Shown in pieces: positions 1-7,270 of a stretch of DNA of 64,000 bases. The notes beneath the pieces are model-generated. The model made no database searches. It worked only from the letters and a program-made list of their open reading frames with translations, and was not told where the DNA came from. The first letter of the stretch is position 1. Every line of letters starts with the position of its first letter. Position numbers and translations under genes: made by a program. Origin of the DNA: Azospirillum oryzae (GTDB lineage: Bacteria > Pseudomonadota > Alphaproteobacteria > Azospirillales > Azospirillaceae); NCBI RefSeq assembly GCF_900177515.1, contig NZ_FXAK01000007.1:1038501-1102500 (forward strand), given 5' to 3'.

Positions 1-1
1 C

Positions 2-2263
2 AAGACGCTGGCCAAGGAGCTGAAGCTTCCCCCCGACGCCCGCATCAACCTCGAGGATGACAAGCGCGACCGGCTGAAGGGCGACGCCACCGCTGACGCG
101 CTGTCGGCCGAAAAGGGCAAACGCCGGCGAATCGGCGCGGCTTGGCACAGCTTCCCGGCCGACCGTCAGCGCGAGATCGTCGGCCGCCTGATCGATGCCG
201 AGGATGAAGGCGAACTGGCCGCCTGGCTGGTGGAGGAGCTGGCGCTGCCGTGGGAGGTGGCGATCCTGACGGCCGAGCGGCCGGGCCTGCCCGACGGCTA
301 TTGCCGACTGAGCGAAAAGGCGCTGGAGCAGGTGGTGCCGCTGATGCACGAGGAGCATCTGCCCTATGACGAGGCGGTGCGCGCGCTCGGCCTGCATCAC
401 TCCGACCATCGCCCGGACGAGCTGCTGGACGAGCTGCCCTATTACGGCCTGCCGCTGGAGCGCTTCATCGCCTTCGGCACCGGCGAGGCGGACGACCCGC
501 CGGAGCTGCGGATCGGCCGCTTTCCCAATCCGACCGTCCATGTCGCGTTGAACGAATTGAAGCGGGTGGTGAACCGGATCATCCGGCGCTGGGGCAAGCC
601 GGAGGAGATCGTGGTCGAGCTGGCCCGCGATCTGAAACAGAGCCGCGCCGACCGCGACAAGACGCAGCGCGAGCAGGCGGACAATCAGAAAAAGAACTGG
701 ACGCGGACCCAGCAGCTTCGCGAATTGGGGATGGAGCCGACCGGGGAGGCGCTGCTGCGGCTGCGGCTGTGGGAGGAACTGCCGCGGATCGGCAGCGCCC
801 ATGTCTGCGTTTATACCGGCCAACCGATCAGTATGACGCAGCTGCTGCAAGGCGATGTGGATGTCGATCACATCCTGCCCTTCAGCCGGACGCTGGCCAA
901 CGGCGCCGACAACAAGATCGTCTGCCACCGTCGCGCCAACCGCATCAAGCGCAACCGGACGCCGTGGGAGGCGTTCGGCGTTGTCGCCGCCGACGGCTAT
1001 GATTGGGCGGCCATCGCCGAACGCGCCGAGTCGCTCCCCAAAAACAAGCGTTGGCGCTTCCTGCCCAATGCGATGGAGCGGTTCGAGGACGAGCGGGGAT
1101 TCATCGACCGGCAGCTGGTGGAGACCCGGCACCTGTCGAGGGTTGCCCGCGAATATCTGGGCTGCATCGTGCCGCTGGAAAAGGTGCGGGCCGCCCCCGG
1201 CCGGTTGACAGCGATGCTGCGCGGCCGCTGGGGGCTGAACTCCATCCTGTCCGACGCGAACCTGAAAAACCGGTCGGATCATCGCCACCATGCCGTCGAT
1301 GCCGCCGTGTTGGGGGTAATCGACCAGCGGTTGGTGCAGAGTGTGGCCGACGCCGCCAAGCGGGCGGAAGAGAAGGAATTGGAAAAGCTGTTCGACGGCC
1401 TGCCCGATCCGTTCGATGGATTGCCCGGCCTGTCCTTCCGCGAGCAGGTCCAGGAGAAGGCTCAGGGGATTATCGTGTCCCACAAGCCCGAACATGGTTG
1501 GCAAGGCCGGATGCACAATGACACCGCCTATGGTCCGGTTGAGCGGCTGCCCGACGGAACCCATCGGGTGGTAACGCGCAAGCCGTTGGGGTCGCTTGCC
1601 GAAAAGGATTTCGTGAACATCCGCGACCGCGTCCTTGCCGCGGCGCTGGAACGCCATGTCGCCGAACAGGCGGCGCAGGGGCGCAGCCTGGGCGAGGCGC
1701 TGTCCTGCTTCACCTGGACGGGGGGAGAGGTGCGCCGGGTCCGCATGCTGGACAAGCTGGGCAGCCCTGTCGCGGTCCAGGACGATGATGGACAAACCTT
1801 CAAGCTCTACAAGGGCGACAGCAACGCCTGGTACGAGATCCTGCGCGATGGGCGCGGGCGTTGGACGGGGCGGATCGTTAGCACCTATGAGGCCTATCGG
1901 CTGCATGCCGAATGGCTGGCCGAGGGGGGGGACGGCGAGCGGAACGATGCCGCTTTCCCGGACTGGGCGGCACGCCGGCTGTGCGCCGGCATCGGCACGC
2001 CGCTTTTCCGCCTGTTCAAGGGCGACATGCTGGCCTTCGGAACTGCGCCGAACCGGGAAATCATGAGGTTGGTCAAGTTCTCGGAAGGACAGATCGTTTT
2101 CGCCGGCCATCGCGAGGCGGGCAACCTCAAGGCGCGTGACGCGGACAAGGACGACCCATTCAAATACCGAACCTGTTCTCCCGATGCCTTGCGCAAGGCG
2201 CGGGCGCGGCCGGTGGGGGTGGATCCTGTCGGCTTCCTCCATGATCGCGGTCCGCTGGAGTAG
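2..2263 (+). CDS. cas9: Cas9 endonuclease, type II-C (5' end outside window)
   Basis: RNA-guided DNA endonuclease of a type II-C CRISPR-Cas system. The frame is open from base 2, so the start lies upstream and only the last 753 codons are here. The RuvC-II motif EEIVVELARD is at about 602-631. The HNH domain has DVDHILPFS from 860, followed by an NK...N..KRNRTPWE segment to about 970. The RuvC-III motif HHAVDA is near 1285. The remaining ~300 codons would be the wedge and PAM-interacting region and end in SPDALRKARARPVGVDP, a tail typical of alphaproteobacterial Cas9. All catalytic motifs visible in this part look intact. cas1 starts 3 bp after the stop, so cas9-cas1-cas2 form an operon. The REC lobe and the RuvC-I aspartate cannot be judged from this window. 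Confidence 0.96.
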   Translation, partial: KTLAKELKLPPDARINLEDDKRDRLKGDATADALSAEKGKRRRIGAAWHSFPADRQREIVGRLIDAEDEGELAAWLVEELALPWEVAILTAERPGLPDGYCRLSEKALEQVVPLMHEEHLPYDEAVRALGLHHSDHRPDELLDELPYYGLPLERFIAFGTGEADDPPELRIGRFPNPTVHVALNELKRVVNRIIRRWGKPEEIVVELARDLKQSRADRDKTQREQADNQKKNWTRTQQLRELGMEPTGEALLRLRLWEELPRIGSAHVCVYTGQPISMTQLLQGDVDVDHILPFSRTLANGADNKIVCHRRANRIKRNRTPWEAFGVVAADGYDWAAIAERAESLPKNKRWRFLPNAMERFEDERGFIDRQLVETRHLSRVAREYLGCIVPLEKVRAAPGRLTAMLRGRWGLNSILSDANLKNRSDHRHHAVDAAVLGVIDQRLVQSVADAAKRAEEKELEKLFDGLPDPFDGLPGLSFREQVQEKAQGIIVSHKPEHGWQGRMHNDTAYGPVERLPDGTHRVVTRKPLGSLAEKDFVNIRDRVLAAALERHVAEQAAQGRSLGEALSCFTWTGGEVRRVRMLDKLGSPVAVQDDDGQTFKLYKGDSNAWYEILRDGRGRWTGRIVSTYEAYRLHAEWLAEGGDGERNDAAFPDWAARRLCAGIGTPLFRLFKGDMLAFGTAPNREIMRLVKFSEGQIVFAGHREAGNLKARDADKDDPFKYRTCSPDALRKARARPVGVDPVGFLHDRGPLE

Positions 2264-2266
2264 GTC

Positions 2267-3250
2267 ATGGCAAGCGCCGCCGGAGTTGTGGTGGAGGTGG
2301 CCGAGGACGGGCGACATCTGTCGCTCGACCGCGGCTTTATGGTGGTGTCGGAAAAGGGGCGCGAGCTTGGCCGCGTTCCGCTCGACGACATGGCGGTGCT
2401 GATCGCCACCGCCCATGGATTGACCTATTCCAACAACCTGCTGCTGGCCCTGCTGGAGCGGGATTGCTCAGTCGTCCTGTGCGGGCGCAATTTCGCACCG
2501 GCGGCCGTCCTTTGGCCGCTGGACGGCCATCACATCCAGGCCCAGCGCATGCGGGCGCAGGCGGACATCACCGATGCGTTCAAGCGTCGGCTATGGCAGG
2601 CCATCGCCCGCGCGAAGGTCCGCAATCAGGGGGCGATTCTCCAGGCGCTCGGCCATCCCGCCGGCGCCTTCGAGGAGCTTGCCCGCAAGATGCGGACTGG
2701 CGACCCGGAGAACATCGAGGCGCAGGCGGCGCGGCGCTATTGGCCCTTGCTGTTCGGACCGGATTTTCGCCGCGATGCCGAGGAGCCGAGAATCAATGGG
2801 CTGTTGAACTACGGCTATGCGGTGCTGCGCGGCGGTACGGCGCGGGCGACCGCTGCCGCCGGTCTGCATCCGAGCCTTGGCCTGAAACACTCCAACCGCT
2901 CCAACCCCATGTGTCTCGTCGACGATCTGCTGGAGCCGTTCCGGCCGATGGTGGACATCGCCGTTCACCGCATGGTCTCGGATGGGTTTCTGGAGGTCGA
3001 TCGCGAGACGAAGCGGATCCTGGCCGGGCTGCTGGTGCAGGACTTGCGAACGGACGCCGGGGTGACGCCGCTGACCACCTGTCTGTTCCGGCTGGCGACA
3101 TCGCTCGCGCAGGTTCTATCGGGCGAGCGTCAGGTTCTCGATCTTCCGCTGTCGCCGCTTCCCCTCGAAATCGCTCGTGGACCGTCAGGCAAGGAGGGCG
3201 CGCATGTCACTCAGCGCGTATCGGCTCATGTGGATGATGGTGATGTTTGA
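2267..3250 (+). CDS. cas1: CRISPR-associated endonuclease Cas1 (type II)
   Basis: Integrase subunit of the Cas1-Cas2 spacer acquisition complex; 327 aa, normal for type II Cas1. The metal-binding residues can be placed as Glu in NIEAQAARRYW, His in GLHPSLG and Asp in CLVDDLLEPFRP. The N-terminal beta domain (about residues 1-75) and the alpha-helical catalytic domain are both present. The ATG lies 3 bp after the cas9 stop. The end overlaps cas2 by 47 bp in another frame, as in other compact cas operons. No cas4 or csn2 follows, which defines the locus as subtype II-C. Confidence 0.97.
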   Translation: MASAAGVVVEVAEDGRHLSLDRGFMVVSEKGRELGRVPLDDMAVLIATAHGLTYSNNLLLALLERDCSVVLCGRNFAPAAVLWPLDGHHIQAQRMRAQADITDAFKRRLWQAIARAKVRNQGAILQALGHPAGAFEELARKMRTGDPENIEAQAARRYWPLLFGPDFRRDAEEPRINGLLNYGYAVLRGGTARATAAAGLHPSLGLKHSNRSNPMCLVDDLLEPFRPMVDIAVHRMVSDGFLEVDRETKRILAGLLVQDLRTDAGVTPLTTCLFRLATSLAQVLSGERQVLDLPLSPLPLEIARGPSGKEGAHVTQRVSAHVDDGDV

Positions 3251-3533
3251 CCTGCCGACTGTGACCAAGTCCGATCAGAATGCGGCAAATCGGTTCCGAA
3301 ATTTTCTGTTGGATGAGGGCTTCGAGATGTCGCAATTCAGCGTCTACATGCGCTTTTGCGCCGGCACTCCGCAGGTCGAGGCGCGAATCGGACGGATCAG
3401 ATCCAACCTGCCGAAGCGGGGAAAGGTGCAGATCCTGACCTTCACCGACCGTCAATACCAGACGATGGTGTGTTTCGACACGCGCACGAAACAAGAACCC
3501 GCCGCGAAATACGAACAGTTCAAGCTGTTTTGA
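3204..3533 (+). CDS. cas2: CRISPR-associated protein Cas2
   Basis: Structural partner of Cas1 in spacer integration; 109 aa, typical of Cas2. The ferredoxin-like fold opens with MWMMVMFDLPT, where the Asp is the conserved end of beta-1. It continues through FLLDEGFEMSQFSVYMR and ends with the beta strand of KVQILTFTDRQYQTM. The chosen ATG at 3204 has a strong AAGGAGG ribosome site 5-6 bp upstream and lies inside the 3' end of cas1. A longer reading from 3177 lacks a ribosome site. The CRISPR array begins 75 bp after the stop. Confidence 0.95.
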   Translation: MSLSAYRLMWMMVMFDLPTVTKSDQNAANRFRNFLLDEGFEMSQFSVYMRFCAGTPQVEARIGRIRSNLPKRGKVQILTFTDRQYQTMVCFDTRTKQEPAAKYEQFKLF

Positions 3534-3557
3534 CGGGCATCCGATGGAAGGTCTTCA

Positions 3558-3603
3558 GAAAAGAAACCCGGATAACCCGTTTTGTTTCAGTGGGTTATCC
3601 GGG
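3558..3603 (-). terminator. Rho-independent terminator for leftward array transcription
   Basis: Perfect 12-bp stem: CCCGGATAACCC at 3567-3578 pairs with GGGTTATCCGGG at 3592-3603 across a 13-nt loop. On the minus strand the stem is followed by TTTCTTTTC (3566 down to 3558), the U-tract of an intrinsic terminator. On the plus strand no T-run follows. It therefore fits a stop for a transcript coming leftward out of the array, before it runs antisense into cas2. Confidence 0.75.
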
Positions 3604-3608
3604 GTCCG

Positions 3609-5557
3609 ATTGTAGCCGCTGGGGGATCGGGGTCCAGCCGCAACGCAACGAGCGGCTGAACCCGACCTGCCCGGATTGTAGCCGCTGGGGGATCGGGGTC
3701 CAGCCGCAACCGAAGTAACGAGAACCAGGAAGGTCACCAAATTGTAGCCGCTGGGGGATCGGGGTCCAGCCGCAACTCTTTGAACAGGAGGGCATGACCG
3801 TCCTTGATTGTAGCCGCTGGGGGATCGGGGTCCAGCCGCAACACGGCCGACGCCGTACGCTCTAAGTCCTGTATTGTAGCCGCTGGGGGATCGGGGTCCA
3901 GCCGCAACAAACCGAAGGTCGGCCCCAATGCCTCCGGTATTGTAGCCGCTGGGGGATCGGGGTCCAGCCGCAACGTGCCATGCTTGGCGATGTTGTCGTC
4001 TAGCATTGTAGCCGCTGGGGGATCGGGGTCCAGCCGCAACGTAGAGCGGTAACGGGCACATGCTGGGGGGATTGTAGCCGCTGGGGGATCGGGGTCCAGC
4101 CGCAACGCCGGTATCGTGGTCGTGGTGGTTTCGGTCATTGTAGCCGCTGGGGGATCGGGGTCCAGCCGCAACGAACCATTCAGCGACCACCGCAGGCGCT
4201 CGATTGTAGCCGCTGGGGGATCAGGGTCCAGCCGCAACAACACCGACGTCGGGCGCTTGGTGTTCACCATTGTAGCCGCTGGGGGATCGGGGTCCAGCCG
4301 CAACCCGTACATCCGGGCCTTATCTTCCGGCACCATTGTAGCCGCTGGGGGATCGGGGTCCAGCCGCAACCCGTACATCCGGGCCTTATCTTCCGGCACC
4401 ATTGTAGCCGCTGGGGGATCGGGGTCCAGCCGCAACATCTCCCCAGCGCGTCACTGCCTAGCCGCTATTGTAGCCGCTGGGGGATCGGGGTCCAGCCGCA
4501 ACGAGGCCTTCGGTGCCCTGGCACTGGACGAAATTGTAGCCGCTGGGGGATCGGGGTCCAGCCGCAACAAGAAAGCCGATCAGCCCCACAGGTCGATGAT
4601 TGTAGCCGCTGGGGGATCGGGGTCCAGCCGCAACTTATTCAGGGCGTCCCTTTCGAGGTCCATTATTGTAGCCGCTGGGGGATCGGGGTCCAGCCGCAAC
4701 GAGACGACGGCGTGCCGCTCTCCGTGGCACATTGTAGCCGCTGGGGGATCGGGGTCCAGCCGCAACTGATCCGCTGAAGGACTTCCTTGCCGACCTATTG
4801 TAGCCGCTGGGGGATCGGGGTCCAGCCGCAACCGCTTGCGCGGGGGCCCCTCCCACTCCGCCATTGTAGCCGCTGGGGGATCGGGGTCCAGCCGCAACTG
4901 ACGGGCTAGGGACAACGCCCGGATGACGATTGTAGCCGCTGGGGGATCGGGGTCCAGCCGCAACTCGGCGTTGCTCAATGCCGCCTGATACTGCATTGTA
5001 GCCGCTGGGGGATCGGGGTCCAGCCGCAACTATGTCGACGCCAAGGGCAACGCGATTCCGATTGTAGCCGCTGGGGGATCGGGGTCCAGCCGCAACGGTG
5101 AGGTGGCCTTTGTCGTTGTGTGGTGGATTGTAGCCGCTGGGGGATCGGGGTCCAGCCGCAACCGATCCATCCTGATCACGTCGCCGGACAACATTGTAGC
5201 CGCTGGGGGATCGGGGTCCAGCCGCAACTCGTCATGGCCTGGACGTGGGCTTGCTCCCATTGTAGCCGCTGGGGGATCGGGGTCCAGCCGCAACCTGGCG
5301 GTCCAAAGGCACCGTTATCACGCCATTGTAGCCGCTGGGGGATCGGGGTCCAGCCGCAACCGGCACGTTAGATGCCCCACCAGAACCACCATTGTAGCCG
5401 CTGGGGGATCGGGGTCCAGCCGCAACTGCCTACGGCTCCGGGCCTTTGGCGCATGATTGTAGCCGCTGGGGGATCGGGGTCCAGCCGCAACGTTGCCGAG
5501 ATGATCCGCAAAATACAGGCGATTGTAGTCGTTGGGGGATCATGAGCAATCTTGCAG
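3609..5557 (-). CRISPR. Type II-C CRISPR array, 30 repeats / 29 spacers
   Basis: Thirty 36-bp repeats; on the + strand each begins ATTGTAGCCGCTGG and ends GGGTCCAGCCGCAAC. Repeats start every 66 bp from 3609 to 5391, then at 5456 and 5522. Spacers are 30 nt, except 5427-5455, which is 29. Repeat 10 (4203-4238) has one G-to-A change, and the last (5522-5557) is degenerate. Spacers 11 and 12 are identical. Read on the minus strand, the repeat starts GTTGCGGC and ends GGCTACAAT. That matches the type II-C pattern in which the repeat end supplies an extended -10 box for each crRNA, as known from Neisseria. The array is therefore assigned to the minus strand, towards cas2. The degenerate repeat would be at the 5' end of the transcript, as reported for II-C arrays. 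Confidence 0.98.
4305..4400. repeat. Duplicated spacer-repeat unit within the array
   Basis: Spacers at 4305-4334 and 4371-4400 are identical over all 30 nt, separated by one consensus repeat. This is most simply a 66-bp tandem duplication by repeat-mediated recombination. Read leftward the spacer could encode VPEDKARMYG, which looks like part of a protein-coding protospacer. Confidence 0.97.
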
Positions 5558-5647
5558 AGGGCAATGCAACAATCAGCAAGGAATTGGTAATCCTTTTGGG
5601 CAAACAATCCTAAATCACCCGGCGAGTTGTCGACGCGCCGGGGTTTT
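5522..5647 (+). ncRNA. Candidate tracrRNA built from the degenerate terminal repeat
   Basis: Bases 5522-5541 can pair with the last 20 nt of the crRNA repeat without mismatch. The two C-to-T changes, at 5529 and 5532, give G-U pairs. After a bulge, GCAAT at 5546-5550 can pair with the crRNA 5' GUUGC. A small hairpin follows (AAGGA 5578-5582 / TCCTT 5591-5595), then the GC-rich terminator hairpin at 5618-5642 with TTTT. Anti-repeat, hairpin and terminator in this order is the tracrRNA layout of Neisseria-type II-C systems. Against it, the lower stem is short, no convincing promoter is visible upstream, and the true tracrRNA may lie upstream of cas9 outside the window. Confidence 0.4.
5618..5647 (+). 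terminator. Rho-independent terminator after the array
   Basis: CCCGGCG at 5618-5624 pairs with CGCCGGG at 5636-5642 over an 11-nt loop, followed by GTTTT. It ends any rightward transcript crossing 5522-5617 and separates the CRISPR region from the first prophage gene, whose ribosome site begins at about 5652. Confidence 0.65.
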
Positions 5648-5661
5648 GCCCGGAGGTTTCC

Positions 5662-5937
5662 ATGTCCAAGCCCGCGTCGCTGATGCCGTTGTTCCTCGCC
5701 TATCAACAATTGGCCGGCTGCGCGGAGTGCGAGGCGGCCGACCGGCTGCGGGGCACTTTGGAGCATGCTCTGGCGGCAGGCGAGGTGGTTTCCGCCGACG
5801 ATCTGTTCGCCAAGGCGCGCTATCTGCAGGATTGCGGACGGATCGACCCTGGCCTGATTCCGATGGAGGCCCTGGACACGCTGGTGGCCGGGGTGGCCCG
5901 GCTGCTGGGGCCGGGCTTGTCCCAGGCGGCGGCGTGA
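5662..5937 (+). CDS. Small hypothetical protein, first gene of the prophage
   Basis: 91 aa, not recognised. The ATG at 5662 follows a CGGAGG ribosome site at a good distance. The predicted protein is mostly helical and acidic, with two cysteines in GCAEC (about residues 18-22) and a third in DCGR. It lies between the CRISPR-side terminator and the next gene (12-bp gap), so it heads a rightward operon. Because it is the phage gene nearest a Cas9 locus, an accessory or anti-CRISPR role is conceivable, but nothing in its sequence shows this. Confidence 0.7.
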   Translation: MSKPASLMPLFLAYQQLAGCAECEAADRLRGTLEHALAAGEVVSADDLFAKARYLQDCGRIDPGLIPMEALDTLVAGVARLLGPGLSQAAA

Positions 5938-5949
5938 GGGCTGTGAACC

Positions 5950-6717
5950 ATGGCCTTAGCCTTTGCCCACTGCGACACCCGCAGGCGTCTCGACCTTGAA
6001 ACCCTGGTGACCTGGGCGCTGCGCGATCAGCAGGCCGACCGCGTCCAGTCCGGCCTTTTCGACATCGAGGCTGCGGCGAATGACCATGGATGGGAACCGC
6101 AAGGCGTGAGCGGCGACGGTGTGGCCGAGCTGCTGCGCCGGCATGAGACCGGTGACCACGTGGACGGCGGTGGCCCGGTGCGCGGCATCGCCGTGACGGT
6201 CCATCCCGATGCCGAGGCGGTCGCCAACGCGGTGGGGTGGCTGGAGCCTTGGCAACGGCGCCTCGTCCGTTTCCATGGGCGATCTGGCACCCGGCCGGAC
6301 TGGCTGCCGCTGGTGCCGCTCATGGTGGCGGTGAAGCGGCCGAGCGAAGCGCGCGGCCGCTACCGGCATGTCACGGCCGAGCGGTGGGAGTTCGTACCGA
6401 CCCGTTCCGAGCTGGCCAAGCGCTACCTGCTGCGTGGCCAGTCGCTCTTCGATGCCCGAGGTCAGCGTCGGATCGTCGAGGAAGAACGAGGCTTCCATTT
6501 CCGCACCTTCGGCGATGGGCGCCGGCAGGTGCAGGTGAAATGGTGCCCGCTGGAGCCGGCCCATAGCGATGCCGAGATCGTCGAGGCCAACACCGACTAT
6601 GCCGGCTGGCATGCCGGCATGGCGAAGTTGCTGGACCGGATCGGGCGCTGGGATTTGCGCGATCATGTGCTCACCGGCTTCACCGCACCAGCATCGCCAT
6701 GGGAAAATATTCCTTGA
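5950..6717 (+). CDS. Hypothetical prophage protein, 255 aa
   Basis: Not recognised. The soluble-looking protein contains basic, aromatic-rich segments (RYRHVTAERWEFVPTRSELAK near residues 137-157; VKWCPLEPAHSDAEI near 198-212). No signal peptide, membrane segment or standard nucleotide-binding motif is visible. It is co-directional with its upstream neighbour (12 bp) and is followed by an AT-richer promoter-like gap and a hairpin. Codon use matches the flanking phage genes, so it is a genuine gene. Its position before the recombinase suggests an early or accessory function. Confidence 0.7.
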   Translation: MALAFAHCDTRRRLDLETLVTWALRDQQADRVQSGLFDIEAAANDHGWEPQGVSGDGVAELLRRHETGDHVDGGGPVRGIAVTVHPDAEAVANAVGWLEPWQRRLVRFHGRSGTRPDWLPLVPLMVAVKRPSEARGRYRHVTAERWEFVPTRSELAKRYLLRGQSLFDARGQRRIVEEERGFHFRTFGDGRRQVQVKWCPLEPAHSDAEIVEANTDYAGWHAGMAKLLDRIGRWDLRDHVLTGFTAPASPWENIP

Positions 6718-6738
6718 CGAAAAGTCAATTCCTTGACA
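6709..6738 (+). promoter_or_regulatory. Tandem direct repeat with -35-like boxes
   Basis: ATTCCTTGAC occurs twice, at 6709-6718 and 6728-6737, giving TTGACG and TTGACA boxes 19 bp apart in an AT-rich gap. No matching -10 box is clear, so this could equally be a tandem operator for the small genes that follow. Confidence 0.35.
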
Positions 6739-6767
6739 GGGTGAGCGGGACGAATTGCGTGTGAACG

Positions 6768-6800
6768 AAGGCCCGCCCGGCAGATGCCGCGGCGGGCCTT
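6768..6800 (+). terminator. Hairpin terminator
   Basis: AAGGCCCGCC at 6768-6777 pairs with GGCGGGCCTT at 6791-6800, a 10-bp stem with a 13-nt loop, followed by CTTCTG. It is a strong hairpin with a weak U-tract, lying between the 255-aa gene and the small genes downstream. Confidence 0.55.
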
Positions 6801-6820
6801 CTGCTGTCCGGGGGCTGGCC

Positions 6821-7075
6821 ATGCGGACCGAATGGGACGGCGTGCTGTGCCTTCAGCTCGGCCCGGTGGATCGTCACTTCGTCGCGCGCATCACCTACCA
6901 GGGCGGACCCTTCCGCGCTGACATCGAGGCGATCGAGATCCAGACCCCGCAGGGCTGGATCCGGGCGCCCTGGCTGATCGAGCTGGTGGAGGATTGCGCG
7001 CCTCTCTTCGACATGCTGCGCGATCATGCCGCCGGCCGTGTGGCCGATGCGCGGGTGGTCGCGCGGCTTTCCTGA
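6821..7075 (+). CDS. Small hypothetical prophage protein, 84 aa
   Basis: Not recognised. The ATG at 6821 is preferred because the longer reading from 6755 runs through the hairpin at 6768-6800, and GGGGGC precedes this ATG. The protein has alternating beta-like stretches (LCLQLGPVDRHFVARITY) and then a helical C-terminus. It lies 12 bp before the next small gene and is co-directional, probably in the same transcript as the recombinase. Confidence 0.6.
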   Translation: MRTEWDGVLCLQLGPVDRHFVARITYQGGPFRADIEAIEIQTPQGWIRAPWLIELVEDCAPLFDMLRDHAAGRVADARVVARLS

Positions 7076-7087
7076 CAGGAAAGCAGG

Positions 7088-7270
7088 ATGGACGAGCTAA
7101 TCCGCGAGGCGGTCGCCGCCGGCGCCGGCCTCACCCGTGGCAACGAGCCGGCGGCGGTGTGCCCGTCGGATGGGGCCGTCGAGTTCTTCGGCCAGCAGGT
7201 CGCGGCGATGCTGCGCGAGCTGCCGGAGGACATGACCGTGGCCGAGCTACGCGACGCGATCGACGGATGA
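7088..7270 (+). CDS. Small hypothetical protein, 60 aa
   Basis: Not recognised. The acidic short protein starts at an ATG preceded by CAGGAAAGCAGG, a good ribosome site. Its stop overlaps the recombinase start (ATGA), which argues for translational coupling and for both starts being real. It could be a small regulator or directionality factor given its place before an integrase, but no helix-turn-helix is evident. Confidence 0.6.
   Translation: MDELIREAVAAGAGLTRGNEPAAVCPSDGAVEFFGQQVAAMLRELPEDMTVAELRDAIDG

Noticed and set aside
3555-5456. Long repetitive ORFs on both strands across 3.6-5.5 kb with peptides such as AAGPRSPSGYN or VAAGGSGSSRN
   Set aside because: They are translations of the CRISPR repeat. 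The 66-bp period is divisible by three, which keeps frames open; there are no ribosome sites.
3645-5521. Spacers targeting the neighbouring prophage (self-targeting)
   Set aside because: I compared the spacers with the phage region by eye and found no match. This check is limited; an alignment search would settle it.
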